Positions 24,801 through 36,800 of a stretch of 64,000 nt of DNA are shown here, one piece after another. The notes beneath the pieces were generated by a model. The model saw only the letters and a program-made list of their open reading frames with translations, searched no databases and was not told the DNA's origin. The stretch is from NCBI GenBank assembly GCA_034440615.1, contig JAOTOM010005096.1, forward strand, positions 855,501 through 919,500, given 5' to 3'. Position numbers and translations under genes: made by a program. Each line of letters opens with the position of its first letter. Position 1 is the first letter of the stretch. This stretch comes from Ashinkailepas kermadecensis. Its lineage: Eukaryota > Arthropoda > Thecostraca > Neolepadidae.

Positions 24801-27800
24801 TCTGCAGAGTATGGCGTACGAATCTCAACCTTAAATGCACTATGCCCAATTGCCGAATTGGCATGGATACCACGCTGTGTCACGGTCCTATTTGTCGTAC
24901 AGCCTTCCCATTCAGCCCATGCCGCATTGAATCCTTCAGCCCAACACCCACTATTAGACTGATACCGCCACGCAGTCGCTCAGCCTCGGGGCACGCAGTC
25001 ACGTTGCCATGGTAACATAACCACGTGATCGACGGCCAGCTGGCTGGTCTTAGTCGGTGTCGGCTGGAGCGGCACCCGCTATATTCCGCCATACAATCTC
25101 TTCTTTAACAAACAACGTGCGGGCTTCAAAGATAATATTGCAGTGAGAACTGGTGAAATCAAAATTAAAAGATTATAGACAATCGTATCACCATCGTACA
25201 AAACAATGATGTGACGTGTGTGCTACTATCTGTGGTTTAAACCAATTTTGCTTCACTACTCATATAACAACTATGCGTGGCGAAACAGAACTGATTTAAA
25301 TCACAGCAAAAATAAGTCATTATTTCTTACGGTGGTGAAAAGGCCTCACTAAGCAGGCAACTTCAGCCAAAACTGACCAGCAGGACAGCAGGCGTTGTGT
25401 GATAGTGGCTAAATCGTGGCTAACTCGTGGCTAAATCAACTAAAGTGAACGTAAAATGTGTCTGTGTCTGATGAGGAAAACCATGAACAAATATACATTT
25501 TTGAACTTAACAACTTCCATTCCTTGACATGTTTCGCAAAGGGCTGGAACGTATACTTAACACGCAAAGTGTGTTTTATGATAAACTATAAGCTCTCGAG
25601 ACCAGATGAAATAATAACTCGATCATCATTCAACGGAAGCAGTTTTAAACGGCTTGATTTAATCCCCAATATGTCTGAGAATCCAGCTATTCACCAGACG
25701 ATTTTAGTTGTGACAAAGGAAGTACGAGCGCCACTTAAAACACCAGCCCACCATGAAAAGAGAAAAGAAACACACCGTACGGTTAATCACGATCAACGAA
25801 TTTCAACGGAGTGTTCCAGGATATAACTTGTTTAGCCTTGCGATTCCCTCACCTTGTATTCTGACGATCGTTCGAAAACCTGAAGCAGGGGGGGGGCGTC
25901 CAAACACACCACGGGCCGGTTGGTTGGTTGGTTATTGGTGTTTAGGGGCGCATCGACTGCAGTGGTCATGCAGCGCCATCATCACCACGGACCGCGTCTG
26001 AGCTAAGCAAAAGCACCAAAACTTACGCCACCAATTTGACTTTAGCTCGTTGTGTCTCGGTACAAGACAGCTGATGAAGACATTGCCTTTCAGAGACGAG
26101 GAATATATTTAAAACGTGTTTTTATTTAGAAAATCCTAATTTCCTGCCAAACATCCCCAACTTCGCGCTTTCCTACAGTCCAACAGATGCTGTGTGCGGC
26201 AGGACTTGCGCAAATGAGACCGCTTTGAGACGCACTTTGATTTGTGGAGCTACACATGAATAAGCGGTAGAAATAAGCTAAGTAACCAGCGAAAAAAAAA
26301 CACTGATGCACATGGCCGATACACATCTTAGCCAGCTGGTAAGAGCTGCGCTCAAATAGATCAGACTCCACATGCCATCAAGCTGCTGATATGCTCCCAG
26401 CAATCTGAATCTGGAAATGGCTGGTGGTTTCGACGATCCTGCCTGTGCACACCGGATATCGAGCCCTCAACGTTGTGTTGGTTGAACGGGGCCAGGTATC
26501 ATCTTTGAAGCTGGCGAAGGTTACATTGTCAAAGTCTCGGTATGTCAATTCGCCGTCTGAAAGGCTTGAGAGCATTGGACGGTTGGTTGGTTGGTTGGTT
26601 ATTGGTTTTACGACACATCGACCGTTGAGTCATATAGCGTCGCCAATCTCTCACGCCGATTGGTCGCGGGGGAAGAGTAGCGACAGGTGAGATTCGAACC
26701 CACAATCTTTCGATTGTGAGACGAGCATCTTACCCCTAGACCACTCGTCCCAAGCATTGGGCAGTAGAGAGAAGCTTAGGACTGAAGCTATGGCTTAACT
26801 TTCTCAGTACCCACATCTGCACTATTTCTGGTGGCATGGCAAACAATGATATGAGAATATCAGTGATGGGATAAAATAATAACAAAAATGATTAAGGGGA
26901 AAGGTACACAACGTGCTACGCACCAACTGCTCACTGATTATTGACACTTGGAAGAGGTGAACATCACCAACAGCCACTGACGCCGACCCAGAATGGAGGA
27001 AATATACAGCAAAAACACACCTTGGTCGTCTAAAAATAACTTTTGTGCGCTTGAATGCGAGTTCACAAATACCCAGGAAAGCATGCAACAAGCAAGGAAG
27101 TCGCTGCTCTCGGTATTGTGAAATAAACTTCGTGCAGTATCCTTCTAAGCGGAGAGCCCATGTCCATGAGAGTCCATTTAATACTTCAAACACACGGACA
27201 AACGCCACACGGGCGGCCATATGGGAAGAAGCTTCCGTGAACAAAATGCAACAACGTGAATATACTGTTAGTATCATTCATGAAACGTTTCCGGAATGAC
27301 TTCATGGTACAATTCTGAAGACATACATCCGCCGCAATACTGGAGTTCAGTATCTCCGAAACCACCGAACATATGCGAGCTAAGAACCTAAAGTGATAAA
27401 AGTAGGAGCACCAAAATACTATCATTAAAGTAATCCTCCTGGAAATATAGGCAGCTCATAGTTAAGCTGAACAAAAATCGGGGTACTGCTCCCGATTGTG
27501 GTCATAATCAAAATCCTACATGGCTCGCATTATTGCATATCCAACCGGCAACATACTAATATCACTGTCCATGGCACGGCAGCTCACATGGTGCAACAAC
27601 AGCCGGCGATGTCAACTTGCCAACACCATGCAACAGGACGGACTCCCCACGAGAAGGCTCGTCTGGTGACCACTGCGCAACAGTTGCCATTGTACAATAC
27701 AGCGTCACTCACTGCAAGCACAGCATCACTTCGACTCCCCACGAGAAGGCTCGTCTGGTGACCACTGCGCAACAGTTGCCATTGTACAATACAGCGTCAC

Positions 27801-30800
27801 TCACTGCAAGCACAGCATCACTTCGACTCCCCACGAGAAGGCTCGTCTGGTGACCACTGCGCAACAGTTGCCATTGTACAATACAGCGTCACTCACTGCA
27901 AGCACAGCATCACTTCGACTCCCCACGAGAAGGCTCGTCTGGTGACCACTGCGCAACAGTTGCCATTGTACAATACAGCGTCACTCACTGCAAGCACAGC
28001 ATCACTTCGACTCCCCACGAGAAGGCTCATCTGGTGACCACTGCGCAACAGTTGCCATTGTACAATACAGCGTCACTTCAGACAACGATAATCACATTTC
28101 AGCTTCCATAAACAGCCAGTTCCGTCAGCATAACGAGCGGTTCACGAGCCCGATTTGGTCGTGCCGGGTAGGCAGACCTCCCATGAACTTGGCGATGATG
28201 GCGAGCATGACCTCGTCGGCACCGGCGCCGATGGATTGGATTGTGGCTTTACGACGCACTCAGCAGCTGAGGCCATATGGCGTCGCCTGCCTCTCACCCT
28301 GGCAGGAAGGGCGGGCATCGCGGGGAATCGAACCCCGTACCTCTGGCGCGTCAGACGCTCAGCTTAACCACCGAGCAACCGACGCCCGCCGGTGCCGGCG
28401 GAGAAGAGCCGCAGGTCACAGTAGAACCGACTGACCAGGACCTGTTCATCAGCCCGGGTCATCTGGTCAGGGTCACGCGCCGTGTCCGGTCCGGTAGGAG
28501 CCGTTCTGGGGCTGGTCACGTGCACCACCCGGACGGCAGCGCGTGCAGTCGGTAGTTCGATTGTCGCTTGCTCGATTTCATGAATGTTACATGAAAACCC
28601 AGGGGAATGTTCTAGGGACTAGAGTTTGATACAAGTCCGGTGAAAGTTTGATATTTTTGTCGCAAGTGTAGCTTGATTTCTCTAACAATTGTGTTCATCC
28701 TCGTCGCCAAATTTGTGTGCTTGTGGTCACAACACGTGCAATGCGGGGCTGTACGATCCACACAGCACAACCACACATACTAATCTTACATGCACACGTT
28801 GTAGACAGCTGACTACAGCACATTAATGTGTGTTGCGTACAAGTTAACACCCACGTGTAAGGAGTAGCTGGTAGGGAGTAACTTCCGCCAGAAGTTTCCC
28901 TCCACGGATCGGCGAGATCTGGTCGTGCAGTTCCGTTGGGCAGTGACAATTGCGAACTCAACGTGCATGGCAGAAAGTATGCAAATTATAAGCAGCAAAA
29001 GCAATAAAACATAGAAACGCAATGCCAATAAAACGCAAACATGGCATGCTGAAAGGCAAATACTCACCCACTGAAGACGAAAAACGTCTCAGCCAGCGTT
29101 TATCGTTTGTTTCAATTTCTCTAGAGATAGCATGACATCATTTGTGTTGTCTTCATCCATTACGCATAGGATGGTAGAGGGAATTGTCACCGAACGCTTT
29201 TTCTTGTTGACAAACTAGTGCCACACACCGGTGCAACGCTATCCAGACACAACAGACCGAACGGCAGACCGCCTGGGAGGGCATCCGTCACTCATGAAGC
29301 CCGCACCGGCTCAGAGCTGCCGCTTGGCCGGACACTAACCTCGTTCGTGAAGCCCATTCCGCCCCAGAACTGGAGACACTTGTCGGACACCTGCCGCACA
29401 AGCCGGCCGCACTTGAGCTTGCCCATGGACACCAGTTCGGTTACGTCCTCGCCGGCCACGTACGCCTCTGCAACACCGGCAGCCGCTCTGACACAGACCC
29501 CAGAGCAGCACTCCGGACAGCACGGCAGCCCGCTGAACACACATGGGACAGTCCGACACGCCTAGTCCTCACGTCACCGCCGGCCACGTACGCCTCTGCA
29601 ACACCGGCAGCCGCTCTGACACAGAGACCCCAGAGCAGCACTCCGGACAGCACGGCAGCCCGCTGAACACACATCGGACAGTCCGACACGCCTAGTCCTC
29701 ACGTCACCGCCGGCCACGTACGCCTCCGCAACACCGGCAGCCGCTCTGACACAGAGACCCCAGAGCAGCACTCCGGACAGCATCGCAGCCCGCTGAACAC
29801 ACATCGGACAGTCCGACACGCCTAGTCCTCACGTCACCGCCGGCCACGTACGCCTCTGCAACACCGGCAGCCGCTCTGACACAGAGACCCCAGAGCAGCA
29901 CTCCGGACAGCACCGCAGCCCGCTGAACACACATGGGACAGTCCGACACGCCTAGTCCTCACGTCACCGCCGGCCACGTACGCCTCTGCAACACCGGCAG
30001 CCGCTCCGACACAGAGACTCCAGAGCAGCACTCCGAACGGAAGCATCGCAGTCCCGCTTAACAAACATCCACGAATCCGACACACCTAGTCCTCACATCA
30101 TCGTGGCCAACTTCACCACCTCTCGACGTTTATTGTCCATGGATGGACACGGGGGGTGGAGGTGGGGGGTCACTGGGGACACGTGATCGCCCATGGAAAG
30201 GTGGCACCCCTCCAGCCGGGAAAGACGCTGATTCAGGAAGGTTCAAATGCACCCCGCCCCCTCTCAATGGATTCTTCAGCCAAAGTTGCCCCTTTCAGAC
30301 GAAAGGCGTTCCTCAGTACGCCAGAGTCCACCCCTGCCCCCGCTCAACGATGCTTTTCCACGGAAGGCGCCTCTCAAAGTAAATGTGCCCCTCCCCATGA
30401 TAATTCCCGGATCCGCCCCTGATACTGTCACCTGTTTGTCATATTGTGTCAGTACGTTGGCATTGACAGCACCGTCACAGCATTTCGAAACACACACGCC
30501 ACACTCTGAACGAACACTTCACACTATATGATCAGCAAAACGTTACCCAAGCACCACTATGGCTCACAGCAAACCCCTGCATATATGGGCGGTAACGGAA
30601 ATGCACACGCATGGTGCATTATTCATGGTTGTAACAAACATTGGCAGGAAAGAGCCCGTTTTATGACACGCCTACTAGAAGCGAATTAAGCATCAGGCCT
30701 GTAGCGCATGTCTTGGACTTAAATGCATTGCGCGCCAGACCTTCTGAGAAGGGTAGCCACCAGCAGTTATATTTGAACCTCCTCAATGCTGAATGACTCA

Positions 30801-33800
30801 AACCACAGGGCACATACTATTTTTAGACGTTACACGTCACAATTAACGCCTCAAAAGGGTCGAAAAGCAAACTAACCTAACAATGTCAGCGCTACAACCA
30901 GCACATCGGATATTCAAATATGACAACAACATTCATCTCCACACTCTTTGAGTCGCGGAACGAACTGGCAGTGTCGCAAATTAGTCCCAGATGACGCCAG
31001 CTTCGGGCCAGCCGTCGCCTCACCTGCGGATCGGTAGAGAAGGGATCGCAGTAGCTCCACCTCAGTCTGCAGCTCTGCCAGCGTGAAGTGCACCACCTGG
31101 TTATCCAGGATCGACTTGCCGAACGCCTGTCGCTGGCGGGTATAGTCGATGGTCTGCTGGATAATGATATCCATCGGACCCAGGCTGAGCGCCATACCGG
31201 CCAAACGCTCCTCCTGAAACTGGGCACGGCAAGCGCACGGTGAACCTCCTGGAAATGGACAAGAGAAGCGAGCAACCAGGCCTCCAGCAGCTGAGCTGAC
31301 ATGAGGCATGCGATCAGGCTTGTATGCGAATATTCCTAACCTACAAGGGATCCGCTCACAGGATCTACGTCCAGAATGACTACAGCCAGAAGACCCACTG
31401 TGAGTAGGACTGTCATATGGACTACGGCAGAGGACCTTCTGAGAAGGGTACCCACCAGCAGTTATATTTGAACCTTCTCAATGCTGAATGACTCACACCA
31501 CAGGGCACATACTATTTTTAGACGTTACACGTCACAATTAACGCCTCAAAAGGGTCGAAAAGCAAACTAACCTAACAATGTCAGCGCTACAACCAGCACA
31601 TCGGATATTCAAATATGACAACAACATTCATCTCCACACTCTTTGAGTCGCGGAACGAACTGGCAGTGTCGCAAATTAGTCCCAGATGACGCCAGCTTCG
31701 GGCCAGCCGTCGCCTCACCTGCGGATCGGTAGAGAAGGGATCGCAGTAGCTCCACCTCAGTCTGCAGCTCTGCCAGCGTGAAGTGCACCACCTGGTTATC
31801 CAGGATCGACTTGCCGAACGCCTGTCGCTGGCGGGTATAGTCGATGGTCTGCTGGATAATGATATCCATCGGACCCAGGCTGAGCGCCATAGCGGTCATA
31901 CGCTCCTCCTGAAACTGGGCACGGCAAGCGCACGGTGAACCTCCTGGAAATGGACAAGAGAAGCGAGCAACCAGGCCTCCAGCAGCTGAGCTGACATGAG
32001 GCATGCGATCAGGCTTGTATGCGAATATTCCTAACCTACAAGGGATCCGCTCACAGGATCTACGTCCAGAATGACTACAGCCAGAAGACCCACTGTGAGT
32101 AGGACTATGGTCATATGGACTACGGCAGAGGGACTATGACCAGAAGGCTTACTGTCGGTAGATCCATGGCCATAGGAACTTCGGAAGACCTATGGTCAAA
32201 AGATCTACGTTCAGAGGGACTACGATCAAAAGCATACCTACAAAAGACGTGTGTTAGGAAGATCTGAGAATGCCTTGATTCGGCCAGAGAATATGTTGAA
32301 ATGCAGCATCGCACAGGAACCTGGGATCCGACTGTCGCGTGTTATTCGTCTGTTGTCCTGCTGGTGCAAGTGGAGGCATATTTAGCCAAGTTGGCAGTTG
32401 GCACTTTGCTCACAATGGGGGAAGTGAAAGCGATATAAACAGAAGTTTTGATTACCTACCAGAATACCCAGGAGTTGTGAGGTATGAATGGAGTAAATGT
32501 GGAGCAGATTACGGGTGTAACCAAGACCATCACCAGGGTACCCGGGAGAGCCAGGGGAGTATTTACAGGTCAGATTATGGGTGTAACCAGAACCATCACC
32601 AGGGAGACCCGCGAGAGCCGGGAGAGTAATTACGGGGCAGACTATGGGTGTAACCAGGACCATCACCAGGGGAGCACTGACAGCCCGGATAATAATCATG
32701 GAGCAGATTATGGATGTAACGAGGACAATCACCAGAGGAGAGCCCGGATAATAATCATGGAGCAAATTATGGGTATAACCAAGACCATCACCAGGACCAG
32801 TCATCAGGACAGTCACCAGGGGAGAGCCCGGATAATAATAATGGAGCAAATTATGGGTGTAACCAAGACCATCACCAGGACCAGTCATCAGGACAGTCAC
32901 CAGGGGAGAGCCCGGATAATAATCATGGAGCAAATTATGGGTGTAACCAAGACCATCACCAGTGGAGCCAGGAGAGGAATTATGGAGCAGATTATGGGTG
33001 TAACCAGGATCATCACCCGGAGAACCGGAAGAATCCGGAGTCATTATGGAGCAGATTATGGGTGTAACCAGGAACATCGTCAGGGGAACCGGGGAAAGTC
33101 GGGGACGCCTGCGACCCCTGGGATCAAGAAGAAGAAGAACCTTGGTTCTTTTACGACGCATTCAACCGCTAGGTTATATAGCGTCGCCAACCTCTCACGC
33201 CGATTGGTCGCGGGTGGACTCGGTAAATGCCATCGGTTGCGAGATTCGAACCCACAATCTTGCGATCAAGAGTCCGACGCTCTACCAACTGAGCTACCGC
33301 GGCCCCCCCTGGGATACTCAGATTTTGTATGAAGGCGATGGAGGCTTAGTGAGATGCACCCCCTGACAGCAGTTACGGTCCTCCTGGCAGGCCGAGGCCC
33401 CTGGATAAAAATGCAGGTGATGCCTTTCGATATAACTTTATAAAAAAATTGGCCATGCAGGTGCATTTCCAATGCTTCTAATTCGTTTACATTGGCCTTA
33501 TGGCAGTGTATGATAAATATGAGAAAAACATGTTTCTAAAACTGTCAAAATTAATCGACCGAATCCCCAACAATTTTGTAAAAGCTATGCCATTGATTGT
33601 TGGTGACTACTGGAGGAGAAGGGGTCGTTGTCTCCTCATTCCAACTCTTCCTCCAGCTAGCTGCAATTTGTCAGACCCTGCTACCTGAATACATACCTGC
33701 ACACAGGGCCAATGAATACGTACCTGCACACAGGACCAACGAATAAGTACCTGCACACGGGACCAATGATGGTGGCGCGTTCCCTGCTTGTACTATGCTG

Positions 33801-36800
33801 CTCCTTAAAGAGAAATACCTACCTACTGTTCCAGTCACTGGATCAGCCTTCTCCTTCCCCTACAAAGACTAACCCCTTCATTACCGTCATAATCTGCTCT
33901 GTAAGTACCCCATTCATACCTCACAACTTCTGGTCATTCTGGCAGATAATCAAAACAGTCTGCATACTTCGCTTTCGCCTCTCTCACTGTGAGTGAAATG
34001 CTCACTGCCAATTTACCTAAATATGCCTCCACTTGCACCAGCAGACAACAAACCAATATGCGGTAGCCGACACGGGGCTCCTATGCGATGCCGCATTTCA
34101 ACGGATTTTCTGACCGAATCAAAACATTATTAAATCTTCTGGACATGCACCTTTTGACAGTAAGCCTTCTGACTGTAGTTCCTCTGAACGTAGATCTTCC
34201 GACCATTATCCCTCCGACGGTAGTCCCTATGCCATCGACCCACTGACCATACGCTTTCTGGCCGTAGTCCCTCTGAACGTAATCTTTATGAAATGCTCCC
34301 TGTAAGAGGTTCATACGGGGTAGGGTTGGCAATAGGCTCAGTGAAGAATAATGGCACGCGAAGGTTACCAATACCAAAGCTACAAGGGTAAACTAATACC
34401 AAAGGTACTACAGGAAGTTGGGATATGATCAGGCTTATTACCTCCATAAATTCGGGTCAGATGGCGCTCGCACAGACAAGGGTTCGCCGACACGAGGCCA
34501 ACAATGGGCACGTTCGTGAGGAAGCCAACAACCGGGCCGAAGAGGATCAGATAGAGCAAGACTGGATTCGACCACACCGGAGGACCGGCCCAGTGCAAGC
34601 TCGATTTGGTTATTATTCCAAGTCTGTTTACAAATGCGCTACATACGGACCACGTCTATCAGAAACGTATTCGCTTCGAGAATTTTGCATCGAGGACTTT
34701 GCCAGATAGGAACATTAACGATACAAACCGTACACTACATAGAAGATTAAACATTGCTCTCATCCCATCTAGTTCTCCTCATCTCATCTTATATATCGAA
34801 CAAAGTCGTCATGTTTACCAACCACCGGTTACAAACATACAAAAGCACAAACATCGGCTTAAAGAAAATAAACACCTCTGCCAGCATAAATTGTCATGCA
34901 CAATGTGGTCACAAGAGTAACCAAAGTTAAACGAAGAAAATCATCTTTTTCAACCACAATTAGTGCTTAAGTTTAGGTCCATACGAGCCTCACAGTACAT
35001 TTGCTCCTTAGGAACACCATATATACGAAGTAAGAATTGATCCTAAGGAATTAAATGGATAATAACGGCAACTAATGGAATTGCCGCAAAGTATCCATCA
35101 GTAACGATACGATATTCCAATTATTCGAAAATACAAGAACACAATGATTGTCCTTGCTGGAATGTATTTCGATGTATCCACGTGCATCCGTTGCTTGATT
35201 TCAGGATTTCAAAGAGACATTTAACAAGAAGATAAAATAACACGAGTGCAATGCATTTGGTTTGTTATAATGTACATCTAACAAACATAATCCCTCTAAA
35301 ATGCATTTATTTGCCTCTGCCATGCTTATTTCCCATATAATTAATGTGGCGGTTGGAAAAGCATTTTCAGAGGTGCGCGGAAATGTTGCAAAGGAAAACC
35401 TATTACCTGCAGTTTAACTGAAGGCGACTTTTATGTCGCCGGGTTACTTTTTGTGGAAACCTTATTGCCGAAGCTCATCCGGATGCAAACGCATCAGCCC
35501 CACAAGAAGAGCGCTAGTGGCTGGCCGGGCTAGTGGCTGGCTAGTGGCTGGCATCGGGTGGGGCTGACCGGGACACATCACAAGGTAATTTGGGTGCTGG
35601 CTGAGAAAGCCAAGCAGGCTTACTCAGCCTGCGGCTTCCCGTAAAAGGTTAGCGCATCGAACTCCACGTACAAGGTCGGACTTCCCATTACCTGCTTAGG
35701 AAATACCGCTATAAACTGTGTCAGGTTTCACTGCCAGACTGGCACCGCCGTAGAACCGGTACTGAGGTGTTGTCAGCGGCCAGGGTCAGAATGGCAGAAC
35801 TGTCAACTAGCGGTCACCTCAGCCGTTCACCTAAGACATCCACCTCAGACGTCCACATCAGATATCCACATCAGGCATCCACCTTAGACGTCCACTTAAG
35901 ACATCCATCTCAGACATCTTAAGACATCCATCAAAGACGTCCACCTCTGGCGCGCCTTCACCGTTGGCCACACACCTGCTCCATCTGGTAGGCGAAGCCC
36001 TTGCCCTCATCTCCGATGATATTGGCGGCCGGAACGCGCACGTCCTCGAAGAAGATCTGGGCGGTGTCCGAGCTGCGCATGCCCATTTTGTCGATCCGTT
36101 TGGCGATCGTCACGCCTGGTGACGGTGTCGGGGTGTCACATATACGACGCACAGGTATTCCCACACGATGGTACGATATACACAAGCAGGAACGTCCCTG
36201 GAATGGCGACACGACACGACACGACAAACACCTATATCTATTGAATGGTGATAGAACACACAGGGAATCCTCCCCACCCTCAGTGAGCCATTCTGCTCTA
36301 GATACATATCGAGGTTTGTCTCCGCGCTGGTATGTCATGAGCTTAGAGCACAGCCCCCACACTCCACGAAGTATCTTTTTCCTGTGAACAACGTCTTCAT
36401 CTGACACTGACACTGATAAATTATTCGGGCACTGGCACCCGCTTATAATTCGTATTCGCTCATACAGTGGTCGCTTCCTCAATCAATGTCTTGCCTTACC
36501 CTGTGCGATATACCAACTCAACAGTCTGCAGGTGCCATGAATTTTATGTCCGTACCAAGTTTATCACGTCATAGCATAGAATAAGTGCAGACCAGCAACA
36601 AGCGGTTCGAATAGCAGATGACTTCCCACTACCTGACCCGGAAGACTAGCCAGTGACCGCCCACCTTTGGTGTCCATGGGCACGCAGATGAGGGACTTGT
36701 TCTTGTGCGCCGAGCCGCGGTTGGTGTTCGCCAGCAGGCAGATCCAGTCGGCCTGACAACCGTTGGTGATCCACATCTTCTGGCCGTTGATGACCAAGTC

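Larger units (their letters stand above)
30736..32125. repeat. 695-bp tandem duplication carrying exon 7
   Basis: 30736-31430 and 31431-32125 are two head-to-tail copies, offset 695. By eye I count six substitutions and one 3-base indel: three substitutions in one flank, three in the exon, and the indel (GACTGTCAT versus GACTATGGTCAT) near the other end. Each copy contains a complete exon 7 with its splice sites. Confidence 0.93.

Noticed and set aside
26692..26752. tRNA gene on the minus strand
   Set aside because: B-box is good but the acceptor and anticodon stems do not form; it is SINE copy B.
26822..27277. 151-codon minus-strand frame
   Set aside because: No family recognised and no splice or context support; could be checked by RNA-seq.
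28320..28392. tRNA gene on the minus strand
   Set aside because: Acceptor and T stems pair well, but extra bases separate them and the sequence continues into the SINE body inside an exon.
29446..30085. Possible CRISPR-like array of evenly spaced repeats
   Set aside because: The 130-bp units are contiguous tandem repeats with no unique spacers, in a eukaryotic intron.
30150..30421. hAT-type transposon remnant ending GGATCCGCCCCTG
   Set aside because: Only one end resembles a hAT terminus; no opposite end or 8-bp duplication was found, so it is only mentioned in the intron entry.
33240..33305. tRNA-Lys(CTT) gene on the minus strand
   Set aside because: Has box A, box B and a Lys-like anticodon loop but a poorly paired anticodon stem, and it is the head of a SINE with a target duplication.
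32382..33332. 259- and 282-codon frames on opposite strands
   Set aside because: Both are translations of the minisatellite between the inverted arms, running into a SINE.
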